Origin: Arthrobacter sp. TMP15
Lineage (GTDB): Bacteria > Actinomycetota > Actinomycetes > Actinomycetales > Micrococcaceae
Length of the DNA stretch: 64,000 bases
Direction: 5' to 3'
NCBI RefSeq assembly: GCF_039529835.1
Contig: NZ_CP154262.1
Location: 2,232,001 to 2,296,000, forward strand
Shown piece by piece: positions 7,657-16,576 of the stretch (the first letter of the stretch is position 1; every line of letters starts with the position of its first letter). The notes below the pieces were generated by a model. It had not been told where the DNA came from. It searched no databases and saw only the letters and a program-made list of their open reading frames with translations. A program made the position numbers and the translations under genes.

Positions 7657-8363
7657 CGCTTGGCTATGCGTGCCAGTACGGACAGCCAAGTTGCGGCCCC
7701 CGCGCTAAATAGTTCTTTGGTGAGCAAGGATGCCTGGGCCGGCAGGCGTCCGAGCAAAGGAACCGGCAGCGTCAAGAAGTAGTCCACGTTATCTAGTTCC
7801 ACCATGGTTGGTTCGTTTGGCCAGGATCCCACCACCAACCCGGCAGCAGTGACCCCTCGGACTGCGAGCGCTTCCAGGGTTAGCAACGTGTGGTTCAGCG
7901 TTCCCAAGCCGCTGCGGCACACAACAACCACTGCACAGTCATGGCATGCTGCGGCGAGTTCGGCCATGGTGTTGCCCTGCTCATCCAGGGCAACCAACAG
8001 CCCCCCGGAGCCTTCCACTAGCACGTGGTCGTGCTGGTCAGCCAGTGAGCGGATAGTGCGTAGATGGCCAGCAAGTGTAGGCAACGTGCGGTTTTCACGA
8101 ACGGCAGCCGCCGTTGGGGCCATGGGCAATTCCAATCTAATCCCTTCCACACAGGTGAGTGTTCCGGCCAGCCGCCCTACCTCACCGGCGTCACCGGCCT
8201 CCTGGGCACGCACTCCTGTTTGAACTGGTTTATACACAGCCACTGTGGCCCCTTGCCCCTGCAGCGTTGCGGCCAGGGCCGCAGTGGTGAGTGTTTTTCC
8301 TATCTCTGTGTCCGTCCCCGTTATAAGGACGACGGCGGGCAGCTCCACCTGTGTGCGGCTCAT
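7653..8363 (-). CDS. bioD: dethiobiotin synthase
   Basis: ATP-dependent dethiobiotin synthase closes the ureido ring from 7,8-diaminopelargonic acid and CO2, the third step of biotin ring assembly. The 236-residue protein shows the P-loop GTDTEIGKT near residue 16, the substrate motif YKPVQTGV near residue 44, and VEGSGGLLVAL near residue 115. It is the last gene of the biotin operon; its ATG overlaps the stop of the P450 gene by 4 nt, so translation is coupled. It ends convergently with the DUF1905 gene. Confidence 0.95.
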   Translation of the reverse strand: MSRTQVELPAVVLITGTDTEIGKTLTTAALAATLQGQGATVAVYKPVQTGVRAQEAGDAGEVGRLAGTLTCVEGIRLELPMAPTAAAVRENRTLPTLAGHLRTIRSLADQHDHVLVEGSGGLLVALDEQGNTMAELAAACHDCAVVVVCRSGLGTLNHTLLTLEALAVRGVTAAGLVVGSWPNEPTMVELDNVDYFLTLPVPLLGRLPAQASLLTKELFSAGAATWLSVLARIAKR

Positions 8364-9427
8364 CCTAGAATCCTTGTCGCCGTGACGGTTGTTGGAGTTT
8401 GAAAGGAAAGCAGGCGCAGCCAGCCGGGTTCCGGACCCGCCAGCTCCAGTTCAGGTAACGCCGCAGCGCTCTCCTGTATCACGAGCATGGTTTCAAGCTC
8501 TGCCAACTTGGCACCAAGACAACGGTGCAAGCCGTAGCCAAACGCCAGGGAATACGCGGTGGGTGGTGAATCGGGGGTATGCCGGCCGGAGAGCTCTAAT
8601 AGGATTTCGGCACCGGCAGGTAAGGCGGCACCGCCAAGCTCTGTGTCATGAAGTGCGCGGCGTCGCCACGTGTGGACAGATGACTCGCTCGCCAATACCC
8701 CCTGCACATGGTGCGAAGCGTTCTCGGCGATTGCCAGTTTGGCCCATTCCTGTCTTCCTAGCCCGATCCCTCTGTACAGGGCGGTGTTAATCAACTGCGA
8801 GGTAGTCTCTTGGCCAGCTATCACCAAAAAATAGCCCAGCGAGCACACTTCGGCAGTGCTTAATCCTGTATCCAGCAACACGCCAAAGAGAGATTCCTTG
8901 CCTTGGCTAGCAACCACCTCACTGCGTAGCCAACGGTAGAAGTCCGCTGCGCTGTGAGCGAGCTCGATCTGACGCTCAGCATGGGGCCAGCCCCAGAACA
9001 GCTCCAAGGAGTCACGGCTCCATTTCTTGAGTTCCTCAAGCGGTGGATTCGCCTGTCCCGTCAGCTCGGCCATGATCACTGGCGGGATATGGCGGGCAAG
9101 ACAGAGCGCTAGATCCACGGGCCCTGCAGTCAATGCAGTAGCAGTCTCACCTAGGTGGTGACGAGTCAGTTCCCTTACCCGTGGTGTAACGGCAGCAACT
9201 TTGGCGGGCGTGAAGAACCCGGCAACAGCTTTCCTGACGGTACGGTGGCGCTCCCCCGTGGCCGAGGCCAGGACGGGTGGCAGCGCAAATCCGGCTTTGC
9301 TGAGAATGCGCAGCGTGGCAGGGGTCAGCGGCACTACTGATGTCAGTGCATTCGTCGGTGCAAAATCATCGCTTCTACGCATAACCTCCTTGACCGCAGA
9401 GGGTTCGCTGACAACGTGGTAAGTCAT
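8360..9427 (-). CDS. divergent, reduced cytochrome P450 in the biotin operon
   Basis: The 355-residue protein keeps the heme-ligand loop FGYGLHRCLGAKLAELE and the I-helix oxygen-activation motif AGQETTSQ, so it is a P450. It is odd in three ways. It lacks about 40 N-terminal residues relative to usual bacterial P450s; its K-helix reads VQGVLASESSV where VEELLRYESPV is expected, so the ExxR pair is gone; and the meander between ILLELSGRHTP and the heme loop is about a dozen residues short. The start is fixed by TAATG overlap with bioF. By position it could, like Bacillus BioI, supply a pimeloyl precursor, since no bioC, bioH or bioW is visible; that is inference. Confidence 0.85.
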   Translation of the reverse strand: MTYHVVSEPSAVKEVMRRSDDFAPTNALTSVVPLTPATLRILSKAGFALPPVLASATGERHRTVRKAVAGFFTPAKVAAVTPRVRELTRHHLGETATALTAGPVDLALCLARHIPPVIMAELTGQANPPLEELKKWSRDSLELFWGWPHAERQIELAHSAADFYRWLRSEVVASQGKESLFGVLLDTGLSTAEVCSLGYFLVIAGQETTSQLINTALYRGIGLGRQEWAKLAIAENASHHVQGVLASESSVHTWRRRALHDTELGGAALPAGAEILLELSGRHTPDSPPTAYSLAFGYGLHRCLGAKLAELETMLVIQESAAALPELELAGPEPGWLRLLSFQTPTTVTATRILG

Positions 9428-10683
9428 TACTTTTCCTTATCTAGCTCAGCCACAGCTGAGCCAAGAGAACTATCCGGCAGTGCGGGCATAACCCGGCCAA
9501 GTAGCACGGCGGCATGTTCTAGTTCATAAGCCATGAGGTCAGCGCGCGCTGTCAGGCGTAGGCGAGATACGCCGTCGGGCACGCTAGGAGGTCGGAAACA
9601 ACCAACTAACAATCCGGCAGTGCGCAGTGTCTGGGCAGCCTGGAGGGCATCTTCTGCCGACGGCATGGGAACGGACTGCACGGCTCCTGGAGAGCGTGCA
9701 AAGCCACACAGTCTCGCCAACGTAGTTGCATTGCTATGTAATTGTTGTGCAAGCGCCGGCTCGGCCAGGATGATCTGGGCGGCCTTTGCGGCAGCACCAG
9801 CGGCGGCCGGAGCCAGTGCTGTGTCGAAAATGAAGGTCCTTGACGTATTTACCAGGTGTTCTCGTAAAGTAGCGGAGCCCAGTACGGCACCACCTTGGGA
9901 ACCAAGTGCTTTGGATAACGTCACGGTTCTCACAACATGACTGGCATGGCCCAGACCAGCTTCATACACGGCACCCCGCCCAGCTCCAGCCACACCTATC
10001 CCATGCGCCTCGTCTACCAGCAACCATGCGTCATGACGTGCACACAGCACGGCCAACTCGTTAAGGTCCGCGGCGTCCCCCAACACCGAATACAGCGATT
10101 CAACGACCACAACTGCCCGTGGCTGTGTGCGGGCTGCCAACACAGCACCCACTTCGGCCGTATCACCATGGGCAACCATGACCACAGGAGAGCGGGCCAG
10201 CCGTGCGGCGTCTAATAGCGAGGCATGAACATGGGAATCCAAAATCAACAGTGTTCCTGGCCCACCCAGTGATGTCAGTACACCGAGATTGGCCAGGTAG
10301 CCCGAAGAAAACACCAGCGCTGACTGCGCTGCTGTCAGCAGGCACAGCTGCTCTTCGAGGTAATTATGTACCGCCAAGGTGCCATTGACCACCCGCGATG
10401 CTCGCGCACCGCAGCCATGGTGTGCCACGGCGTCAATGGCAGCCGCCGTCACCCGAGGATCCCTGGACAGACCAAGGTAATCGTTGGCTGCCAGATCCAG
10501 CGGTGGGCCGGAACTTACCTCGTGCCGGCCGCTCTCAAGGGTAGTTCCGGCAGGCGCATCAGCCGTCCGCACCAGGCCGCGGCGCTCGCGGACAAAAGCT
10601 CGGCTATGCAACCACTGCTCCATGGCCCCGGGCCCGGTTCCTTCGCCGCTTACGTCTTTGGTTCCCCTATCAGCCGTGGACAC
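9427..10683 (-). CDS. bioF: 8-amino-7-oxononanoate synthase
   Basis: A PLP enzyme that condenses pimeloyl thioester with L-alanine to give KAPA, the first committed ring-assembly step of biotin. The 418-residue sequence has LAANDYLGLSRDPRV near residue 60, VFSSGYLANLG, LLVDEAHGIGVAG (PLP-pyridine Asp and His) and the Schiff-base lysine in VTLSKALGSQGG. Its start overlaps the end of bioA by 14 nt and its stop overlaps the P450 start (TAATG), so it lies in the middle of a tightly coupled operon. The first 40 residues are poorly conserved. Confidence 0.95.
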   Translation of the reverse strand: MSTADRGTKDVSGEGTGPGAMEQWLHSRAFVRERRGLVRTADAPAGTTLESGRHEVSSGPPLDLAANDYLGLSRDPRVTAAAIDAVAHHGCGARASRVVNGTLAVHNYLEEQLCLLTAAQSALVFSSGYLANLGVLTSLGGPGTLLILDSHVHASLLDAARLARSPVVMVAHGDTAEVGAVLAARTQPRAVVVVESLYSVLGDAADLNELAVLCARHDAWLLVDEAHGIGVAGAGRGAVYEAGLGHASHVVRTVTLSKALGSQGGAVLGSATLREHLVNTSRTFIFDTALAPAAAGAAAKAAQIILAEPALAQQLHSNATTLARLCGFARSPGAVQSVPMPSAEDALQAAQTLRTAGLLVGCFRPPSVPDGVSRLRLTARADLMAYELEHAAVLLGRVMPALPDSSLGSAVAELDKEK

Positions 10684-12043
10684 TGGCCACTGCCGATACC
10701 AAGCCTGCCCCGATCGTGGCCACGTCCTCGGGGGTACTTATATAGGCCGGCATGGTGTAAACAAGATTGCGAAAAGGCCGCACCCAAACTCCTCTCAGGA
10801 CAGCCGCACGGGTAAGCGCCTGAACATCTACGGGTGCATTCAAGGCAATAACCCCCACTGCACCCAGCACCCTGACCTCGCGAACCGGCCCCAGCGCCAA
10901 CGCAGGGGCCAGAGCGGAGGCTAATCCTGTTTCTATGGCTGCCACCTGTTTTTTCCAAGGCACGGTTTCCAATAGTTTCAGTGAGGCCACAGCAACGGCG
11001 CAGGCCAAAGGGTTAGCCATAAACGTTGGCCCGTGCAAGAGCGCCCGGAGCGGCGAGGCGGTTATGACGGCCGCAACTTCACGCGAACACAGCATTGCAG
11101 CCAGTGTCAGGTACCCCCCGGTGAGCGCCTTACCCACGCACATGATGTCCGGCACCACATCCGCCCACTCGGCGGCGAACAGTTTTCCGGTGCGGCCAAA
11201 ACCGGTGGCAATCTCATCAACTATCAGCAACAATCCAAACTCGTTGGCCACACGTCGCGCTGCGTGCAGGCATTCGGGTGCATAAACATACATGCCACCG
11301 GCACCCTGAAGTACCGGCTCCAGCACAATTGCGGCTAGTTCGTCCCCGTATCTACGGACAGTTTCCTCCAATACCGCCACCCAGTTCGCTACCTCCACCG
11401 GGTCGCACACAAGCTCGTCACCCATCAGATGAGCCTGCGGCGGTCGAGGCAGGAACAACTGCTTCGCCACGAGGCTGGAAAACTCCGCGTGCATGCCATC
11501 CACCGGGTCACAGACGCTCATGGCAGCGAAAGTATCTCCGTGATATCCACCGGCAAGCGCCAAAAACCGGCTTCTTTGGGGAAAACCGCGAGCGCGTTGG
11601 TACTGGAGCGCCAACTTCAAGGCCACCTCCACCGAGACAGAACCCGAGTCAGCAAAAAAGACGTGGGCCAACTCCGCAGGTGCCATGGCCGCCAGCCGCT
11701 CGGCTAGTTCCACGGCCGGGGCATGCGTCAGTCCACCAAACATGACATGTGAAAAAGTGCCGGCCTGCTCAGCCAGCGCAGCGTCGAGTGCCGGGTTGCG
11801 GTAACCATGGACGGCCGACCACCACGAGCTCATAGCATCAACCACCTCAAATTCCTCCCCTTTCCCGTCCTGCAGGTGCAGTTTGGTCCCGGCCGCACCA
11901 AGAACGGCGTAAGGATCCGGACCGTCCAGCGGAGCATAGGGGTGCCAAAGCAGCCCACGGTCTCGCTCTACCAGTGAGCGTGAGTGGGTTCCCTTTGATA
12001 ATGACGTATCAGTTAAGGGATCCGCGGCGGTGCGCTCAGGCAT
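10670..12043 (-). CDS. bioA: adenosylmethionine-8-amino-7-oxononanoate aminotransferase
   Basis: Class III aminotransferase that converts KAPA to DAPA with S-adenosylmethionine as amino donor. Landmarks are [14 protein letters not shown] near residue 30, [52 protein letters not shown] and the PLP lysine in [16 protein letters not shown]. The open frame extends to 12190 inside bioB, but the family N-terminus matches the ATG at 12043, which overlaps the bioB stop by 8 nt (457 residues). There is little ribosome site, consistent with translational coupling. Confidence 0.94.
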   Translation of the reverse strand: MPERTAADPLTDTSLSKGTHSRSLVERDRGLLWHPYAPLDGPDPYAVLGAAGTKLHLQDGKGEEFEVVDAMSSWWSAVHGYRNPALDAALAEQAGTFSHVMFGGLTHAPAVELAERLAAMAPAELAHVFFADSGSVSVEVALKLALQYQRARGFPQRSRFLALAGGYHGDTFAAMSVCDPVDGMHAEFSSLVAKQLFLPRPPQAHLMGDELVCDPVEVANWVAVLEETVRRYGDELAAIVLEPVLQGAGGMYVYAPECLHAARRVANEFGLLLIVDEIATGFGRTGKLFAAEWADVVPDIMCVGKALTGGYLTLAAMLCSREVAAVITASPLRALLHGPTFMANPLACAVAVASLKLLETVPWKKQVAAIETGLASALAPALALGPVREVRVLGAVGVIALNAPVDVQALTRAAVLRGVWVRPFRNLVYTMPAYISTPEDVATIGAGLVSAVASVHG

Positions 12044-13136
12044 TCGGGGCAAGTGCCGTTCCAGCACCACGGCGGCGAATGGCGGGCTGGGCACCTGCTC
12101 CAAAATCGCCGCTATGCCCGGGCACAACGTGTTCAGGCACAGCACCTTCAGCTGGCTTACCGCCCAAGACGGTGAATCCGGCGTCGGCAATCATTTCAAG
12201 ATCGGCTTGGCCAGGTTGACCCTCACTGGTGAGGTAATCGCCAAGGAATAGCGAGTTGGCAATGTTCAGAGCCAGCGGTTGGAGACTGCGCAGGTGCATT
12301 TCACGCCCGGCTGCCATGCGAAGTTCCGCCTCTGGGCACGCGAAACGAATCAAGGCCAAAATGCGCACACAGTGAGTAGGGCTCAGCAACCAGGTGTCCT
12401 CCAAGGGGGTGCCCTCGAAAGGCATGAGGAAGTTCACGGGGATGGAGTCTGAGCCAAGATCGCGTAACGCGAACACAGCATCGATGAGGTCCTCATTATT
12501 CTCCCCCATCCCAACAATCAGGCCCGAGCATGGTGAGAGGCCTGCGCTCTTGGCATGCTCCACCGTGCGCACCCGATCGGAGAATTCGTGGGTTGAACAG
12601 ATTTCCTTATACATCTCCTCGCTGGTGTTCAGGTTGTGGTTGTACGCGTCCACCCCACACGCCTTGAGCCGTTCCGCCTGGCCATCCTTCAAAATTCCTA
12701 AACACGCGCAAACTTCCACGTCAGGGTGTTCGCTTTTTAGCCCAGCAACCATGTCCGCGACCCGATCTACATCTCGATCACTGGGTCCCTTCCCGCTGGC
12801 CACCAGACAAACACGTGAAGCGCCTGCCGCAACACCAGTCGATGCCTGCTTCAAAGTTTCTTCAGGCTTGAGCCACGTGTACTTTAGAATCTGTGCGGCG
12901 GAACCCAAACGCTGCGAACAGTAGGTGCAGTCCTCTGGACAAAGCCCGGACTTGAGGTTTACCAGGTAGTTCACCTTTACCGTGTTGGCGAAGTAGGCAC
13001 GGCGCAAGGTGGCCGCGGCGGCCACGACTTCCAACAGTTGCTCATCGGAAGAAGTCAGGATTGCAAGAGCATCCTCACGAGTCAGGGTGGCACCGGTCAA
13101 CTGCCGGTCGGCTAGGGCTTGAAAGTTATTGAACAC
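12036..13136 (-). CDS. bioB: biotin synthase (radical SAM)
   Basis: Radical SAM enzyme that inserts sulfur into dethiobiotin. The CxxxCxxC cluster motif is [10 protein letters not shown] near residue 70, followed by [11 protein letters not shown] and, later, the conserved [11 protein letters not shown] and [19 protein letters not shown]. The C-terminal 40 residues are extra and basic. First gene of the operon. The start codon is GTG at 13136; a good promoter (TTGACA-17-GATACT) places the transcript start at or next to this codon, so the mRNA is probably leaderless. The GTG lies inside the predicted BioQ operator. Confidence 0.95.
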   Translation of the reverse strand: MFNNFQALADRQLTGATLTREDALAILTSSDEQLLEVVAAAATLRRAYFANTVKVNYLVNLKSGLCPEDCTYCSQRLGSAAQILKYTWLKPEETLKQASTGVAAGASRVCLVASGKGPSDRDVDRVADMVAGLKSEHPDVEVCACLGILKDGQAERLKACGVDAYNHNLNTSEEMYKEICSTHEFSDRVRTVEHAKSAGLSPCSGLIVGMGENNEDLIDAVFALRDLGSDSIPVNFLMPFEGTPLEDTWLLSPTHCVRILALIRFACPEAELRMAAGREMHLRSLQPLALNIANSLFLGDYLTSEGQPGQADLEMIADAGFTVLGGKPAEGAVPEHVVPGHSGDFGAGAQPAIRRRGAGTALAPNA

Positions 13137-13143
13137 CGTTCAA
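13129..13143. promoter_or_regulatory. BioQ-type operator overlapping the bioB start
   Basis: TTGAAC-ACC-GTTCAA is a perfect 6-3-6 inverted repeat and contains the TGAAC-N3-GTT pattern known for the TetR-type biotin repressor BioQ. It covers the end of the -10 region, the predicted transcript start and the bioB GTG. Confidence 0.75.
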
Positions 13144-13171
13144 GTATCGAAAAACGTGTGACTGCTGTCAA
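13143..13171 (-). promoter_or_regulatory. predicted biotin-operon promoter
   Basis: On the minus strand TTGACA (13171-13166) and GATACT (13148-13143) are spaced by 17 nt. Six nt after the -10 box is the G of the bioB GTG codon at 13136. Confidence 0.7.
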
Positions 13172-13313
13172 ATGGGCCCCTGCGTGCCCGTTCAGCTCCG
13201 AACCCCGGGCATAAGGCAGGATAGAGGGGAAACACGCAGCCTCCCGCCCACCGCAGTGGATCCTTTTGGTCCCGAATAAAGTCATCTAAAAATCCTCAGG
13301 AAGGGACCCCGCC

Positions 13314-13901
13314 ATGTCTTTGACTCGTGAAAAGGTGATTGAAACCGCTTTTGGGATCCTGCGCGACTACGGTTTGGCAGATCTATCCATGCGCCGTTTA
13401 GCTCGAGATTTGGGCGTGCAACCTGGCGCACTGTACTGGCATGTGAAGAACAAACAAGATCTCCTGGGTATCCTCTCGGTCATGATCCTAGCTCCGGCTG
13501 GAGAGAGCATTACGGTTGCGGATGCTTACGTTTCCACGGAGCCAACCACCGGGCTCTCGATCCTGAGACGTTGGGCTCAGAACATCCGAGACGTACTTTT
13601 ACAGGTCCGTGACGGGGCCGAGATGGTTGCCTTCACGCACGCACTAGCCCCGGACTCCCTCCCTAGCCTGCAGGAACCCTTAGGGCACTTTGTCTTAGCG
13701 GGCGTGCCAGCCGAGCAGGCCCAGTGGGCTGGCCTGACGCTGGTGCACTACATTTTGGGCACAGTGACCCAAGAACAAACACGTAGCGGCCTGGTGAAGG
13801 CCGGGGTTCTCCCCGGCCCGCTTGACCCCGAGAGTGAGAGCGCTACTTTCAATTTTGGTCTGGATCTGTTCTTGGCCGGGGTTACAAAATTGGTGCGCTG
13901 A
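13314..13901 (+). CDS. bioQ: TetR-family repressor, probable biotin regulator
   Basis: A 195-residue TetR-family protein. The DNA-binding helices are in residues 1-50: AFGILRDYGLADLSMRRLAR then GVQPGALYWHVKNKQDLL, the ALYWHVKNK recognition helix being typical of the TetR/AcrR type with TetR_C-like ligand domains. It is divergent from bioB, and a TGAAC-N3-GTT operator of the kind used by BioQ lies on the bioB side, so I assign it as BioQ by context and motif. BioQ represses bio genes in corynebacteria and mycobacteria. AGGAAGGG lies about 8 nt before the ATG. No matching palindrome is seen directly before its own gene. Confidence 0.75.
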   Translation: MSLTREKVIETAFGILRDYGLADLSMRRLARDLGVQPGALYWHVKNKQDLLGILSVMILAPAGESITVADAYVSTEPTTGLSILRRWAQNIRDVLLQVRDGAEMVAFTHALAPDSLPSLQEPLGHFVLAGVPAEQAQWAGLTLVHYILGTVTQEQTRSGLVKAGVLPGPLDPESESATFNFGLDLFLAGVTKLVR

Positions 13902-14070
13902 CAGGGGATACAACCCCTACCACCGAGCCGCGCAAGAGGCCTGGGACGCCTTCTGGTGCCCTGGCCAAAATAAATCTTTTCTTTTCTCCAATCCGAAACT
14001 CCTTGTGCACCGAAGCACATAGTGGACGCGCCCAAAGATGGGGCGTCCGGCACTTATGAGGAGAATTCAC

Positions 14071-14868
14071 ATGAATAAGAAATCTGCTTTTCTCGTAGCA
14101 CCCGTGCTTGCACTGGCTGCGCTGTCCCTCTCCGGTGGGGCCGCTATGGCCGCTGACGGCGATGCAACCACCTACGAAGCCAACTTGGGCGCCATCAACG
14201 GCAGCAATGCCAGCGGCTCCCTCTGGCTCTCCATCACAGGCGATCAGGCCACCGTGACACAGGACGTCAAGGGCTTGGCAGCAACCTTCGATGGCGCTGA
14301 CTACCCCCACGTTCAGCACATTCACATCGAAGGTGCCGGAACTTGCCCGGCTCCCGGCGCTGATACCAATGGCGACGGCGTTATCAGCACCACAGAAGGC
14401 GGCCCGTCCTACGGAAAGATTGGCACCACGCTTTCCACCACCGGTGACACCAGTGACAAGGCCGCTTTGGACCTTGCCGTTGGCGGTATGGGCGCCAACT
14501 ACAAGTATGAGCGCACGTTCACCATGAACGCTGCCACCATTGACGCTATCAAGGCCGGCACCGGCGTTGTTGTAGTCCATGGACTGGATCCGGCCACCTT
14601 GTCAGCTGCAGGCCAGGAAGCTAAGAGCGATCTGGTTCCCTCACTGCCGTTGGCAGCAACGTCACCGGCATTGTGCGGCACGCTAGTTGCTTCACAGATG
14701 GCGGCCATGCCCGGCGGTGCACCCGGAACGGGTGTTACAACTCAGGTAGCAGCAGCTAACGCTTCCACTTCTCCTGATGTTGCATGGTTTGCTGGCGGAG
14801 GTGCCCTGGTACTTGCAGCCGGTGCAGCTCTTGCCATGAACCGCAAAAAGACCGCTTCGGTTAAGTAG
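14071..14868 (+). CDS. secreted CHRD-domain protein with C-terminal membrane anchor
   Basis: The 265-residue protein has a signal peptide (MNKKSAFLVAPVLALAALSL, cleavage probably after GGAAMAA), a CHRD-type domain (ANLGAINGSNASGSLWLSI, HVQHIHIEGAGTCPAP, VVVHGLDPATLS) and a C-terminal helix GGGALVLAAGAALA followed by basic NRKKTASVK. CHRD domains occur in extracellular proteins; ligand unknown. AGGAG lies 8 nt before the ATG at 14071; the frame extends a further 11 codons upstream. The tail has the hydrophobic-plus-basic shape of a sortase substrate but no LPxTG. A sortase gene follows after 14 nt, so the pair may work together. Confidence 0.82.
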   Translation: MNKKSAFLVAPVLALAALSLSGGAAMAADGDATTYEANLGAINGSNASGSLWLSITGDQATVTQDVKGLAATFDGADYPHVQHIHIEGAGTCPAPGADTNGDGVISTTEGGPSYGKIGTTLSTTGDTSDKAALDLAVGGMGANYKYERTFTMNAATIDAIKAGTGVVVVHGLDPATLSAAGQEAKSDLVPSLPLAATSPALCGTLVASQMAAMPGGAPGTGVTTQVAAANASTSPDVAWFAGGGALVLAAGAALAMNRKKTASVK

Positions 14869-14882
14869 CGGCTGATTTCACC

Positions 14883-15596
14883 ATGGTAAAAAACTGCAGT
14901 CGTCGCGGAGGCCCTCTGGGCCCCGCGGCGGCGGCGGTCCTCCTGGCAACCCTCACCTTTGGTGTTGCCGCATGTGGGCCCGCCACTACATCCGCAAGCA
15001 CCACACAGACACAACAGAGCACCTCAAGTTCACCAGCAGCACCTACCACCGCTGCGCCACCACCCACTGTTGAACCCTCGAGTCCCGCACCAGCACCACC
15101 GGCTAAACCGGCCATCCAAGGCGAGGTACTCCCGGCTTCAGCACCTGTTTCATTGACGATCCCTGACATTGGTTTAACCACAAACTTAATGACGCTGGCG
15201 CGCGAGGCCAATGGCGAGGCAGAAGTACCCCCGGAAGCTGTAGGCTCCCCCGCTGGATGGTACAAACACTCCCCCACCCCCGGAGAGCTCGGCCCCTCCG
15301 TCATCCTCGGTCACGTCAACGCAACCAACAACCCCGAAGGTGTCTTCTTTCGGTTGCATGAACTCACCGAAGGCGAAGAGTTTTCCGTCACCCGCGCCGA
15401 CGGTAGCGTTGCCGTTTTTGCTGTAGACAGAAGTGAAATATTCAAAAAGAACGCCTTCCCCACCCTGGCCGTATATGGCAACACCGATCGCGCCGAGATC
15501 CGGTTGATCACCTGCGACGGCTATGAAGCCAGCTCGGGAGAATTCACCGAGAACTTCGTAGTCTACGCACACCTTGTCTCCAGCAACGCCGGATAG
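14883..15596 (+). CDS. class F sortase (lipoprotein-like N-terminus)
   Basis: The 237-residue protein has an N-terminal signal with a lipobox-like VAAC (Cys31), a long Ser/Thr/Pro/Gln-rich linker to about residue 75, and a sortase barrel. Catalytic residues visible are His in ILGHVNATN and Cys in RLITCDGYEASSG, with VSLTIPDIGLTTNLM at the domain start as in class F enzymes. Sortases link protein tails to the cell wall or act as transpeptidases at the cell surface. It immediately follows the CHRD protein gene, its likely partner. I cannot place the usual catalytic arginine with certainty. Confidence 0.85.
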   Translation: MVKNCSRRGGPLGPAAAAVLLATLTFGVAACGPATTSASTTQTQQSTSSSPAAPTTAAPPPTVEPSSPAPAPPAKPAIQGEVLPASAPVSLTIPDIGLTTNLMTLAREANGEAEVPPEAVGSPAGWYKHSPTPGELGPSVILGHVNATNNPEGVFFRLHELTEGEEFSVTRADGSVAVFAVDRSEIFKKNAFPTLAVYGNTDRAEIRLITCDGYEASSGEFTENFVVYAHLVSSNAG

Positions 15597-15665
15597 TAGT
15601 AATCAGCCAGCAGCCTCACATCCCGCATCACAGAATCGCCCCGCGTCCCAGCGCCCCTAAGAGTT

Positions 15666-16529
15666 TTGGATTGGAAGAACGTGTATAAAAAACCCAGACT
15701 TGCCGCGGTATTGGCCCTGGCCGGTGCGCTCACCCTGACAGGATGCGGTATGAACGCAACAACAGTGGCACAGGCCCCGTCTGTTCCAAGTGCTTCTGCC
15801 ACTGCCAGTGGAGCCCCCGAAATGGGTGCCATGGATTCCATGGGATCAATGGAGTCCATGATTCACATTCAGGACGGCATGTTCCATAACCCCAAGCCGC
15901 TTCCACCGGGCGCCACCGTGACCGTCATGAATATGGAAGCCTCCACGGTAGAAATCGTGGCTGATGATTCAAGCAGTTTTAAACTCACTGTCGCAGCTGG
16001 CGGGGTGGCAAATTTCCAGGCGCCAAAGAAGGCTGGGCTCTACCCTTTCCATAGCACCACCGGAGGTATGAAGGGTGTTTTGACTGTCCAGTCCCAGGGA
16101 CCGTCCGAGGCCGCTAAAATGGTGTGCGCTGATGTGGCAAAAGAGGGAGTTCGCGACATCCTCTCTCTGAGCGAACTGCCTAAAACATCAGAAAACTGGG
16201 ACGGTAAAATATTTTCCTGTACCTACCCGCTCGCTGAAGGAACGTTCGTGATGGAAGTAACCGAATCGGCCAGTGACGCCGAAGCGGGCGCATTGGCAGA
16301 AAAAATGGCCGGTTCAGCCAAGGCGGCACCTATCAAGGGGCTAGCCAATTTGGGATTGCCCGGGTACCAGTCTGATTCCGGAACTGTCATCTTTGCAAAA
16401 GACAACATGACGCTCCACGTTGACGCAACAGCACTGAGTTCAGCTGTGGGTCCAGATCGTGTCACCCCCAGCAAATTCGCCTACGAAATGGCCACCACCA
16501 TTCTGGGCTGCTGGACGGCACACCACTGA
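15666..16529 (+). CDS. lipoprotein with cupredoxin-like domain
   Basis: The protein (287 residues) has a lipoprotein signal ending LTLTGC, a Met-rich segment (PEMGAMDSMGSMESM), then a cupredoxin-like fold (IHIQDGMFHNPKPLPPGATV; KAGLYPFHSTTGGMKGVLTV) at about residues 65-140, and a C-terminal domain with two cysteines (MVCADVAKEG, IFSCTYPLAEG). Methionines and the HST segment suggest copper or other metal handling at the cell surface, but the classic Cys-His-Met blue-copper set is not clear. The start could be TTG 15666 or GTG 15681 (preceded by GGAAG). Confidence 0.7.
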   Translation: MDWKNVYKKPRLAAVLALAGALTLTGCGMNATTVAQAPSVPSASATASGAPEMGAMDSMGSMESMIHIQDGMFHNPKPLPPGATVTVMNMEASTVEIVADDSSSFKLTVAAGGVANFQAPKKAGLYPFHSTTGGMKGVLTVQSQGPSEAAKMVCADVAKEGVRDILSLSELPKTSENWDGKIFSCTYPLAEGTFVMEVTESASDAEAGALAEKMAGSAKAAPIKGLANLGLPGYQSDSGTVIFAKDNMTLHVDATALSSAVGPDRVTPSKFAYEMATTILGCWTAHH

Positions 16530-16576
16530 TCGAGCAGGTCCCCCGGAGCCGTGCTTGGGCAGAGTCCACTGACTGT

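Noticed and set aside
14022-14051. Stem GGACGC..GCGTCC before the CHRD gene
   Set aside because: Bulged and short; no clear role as attenuator or terminator.
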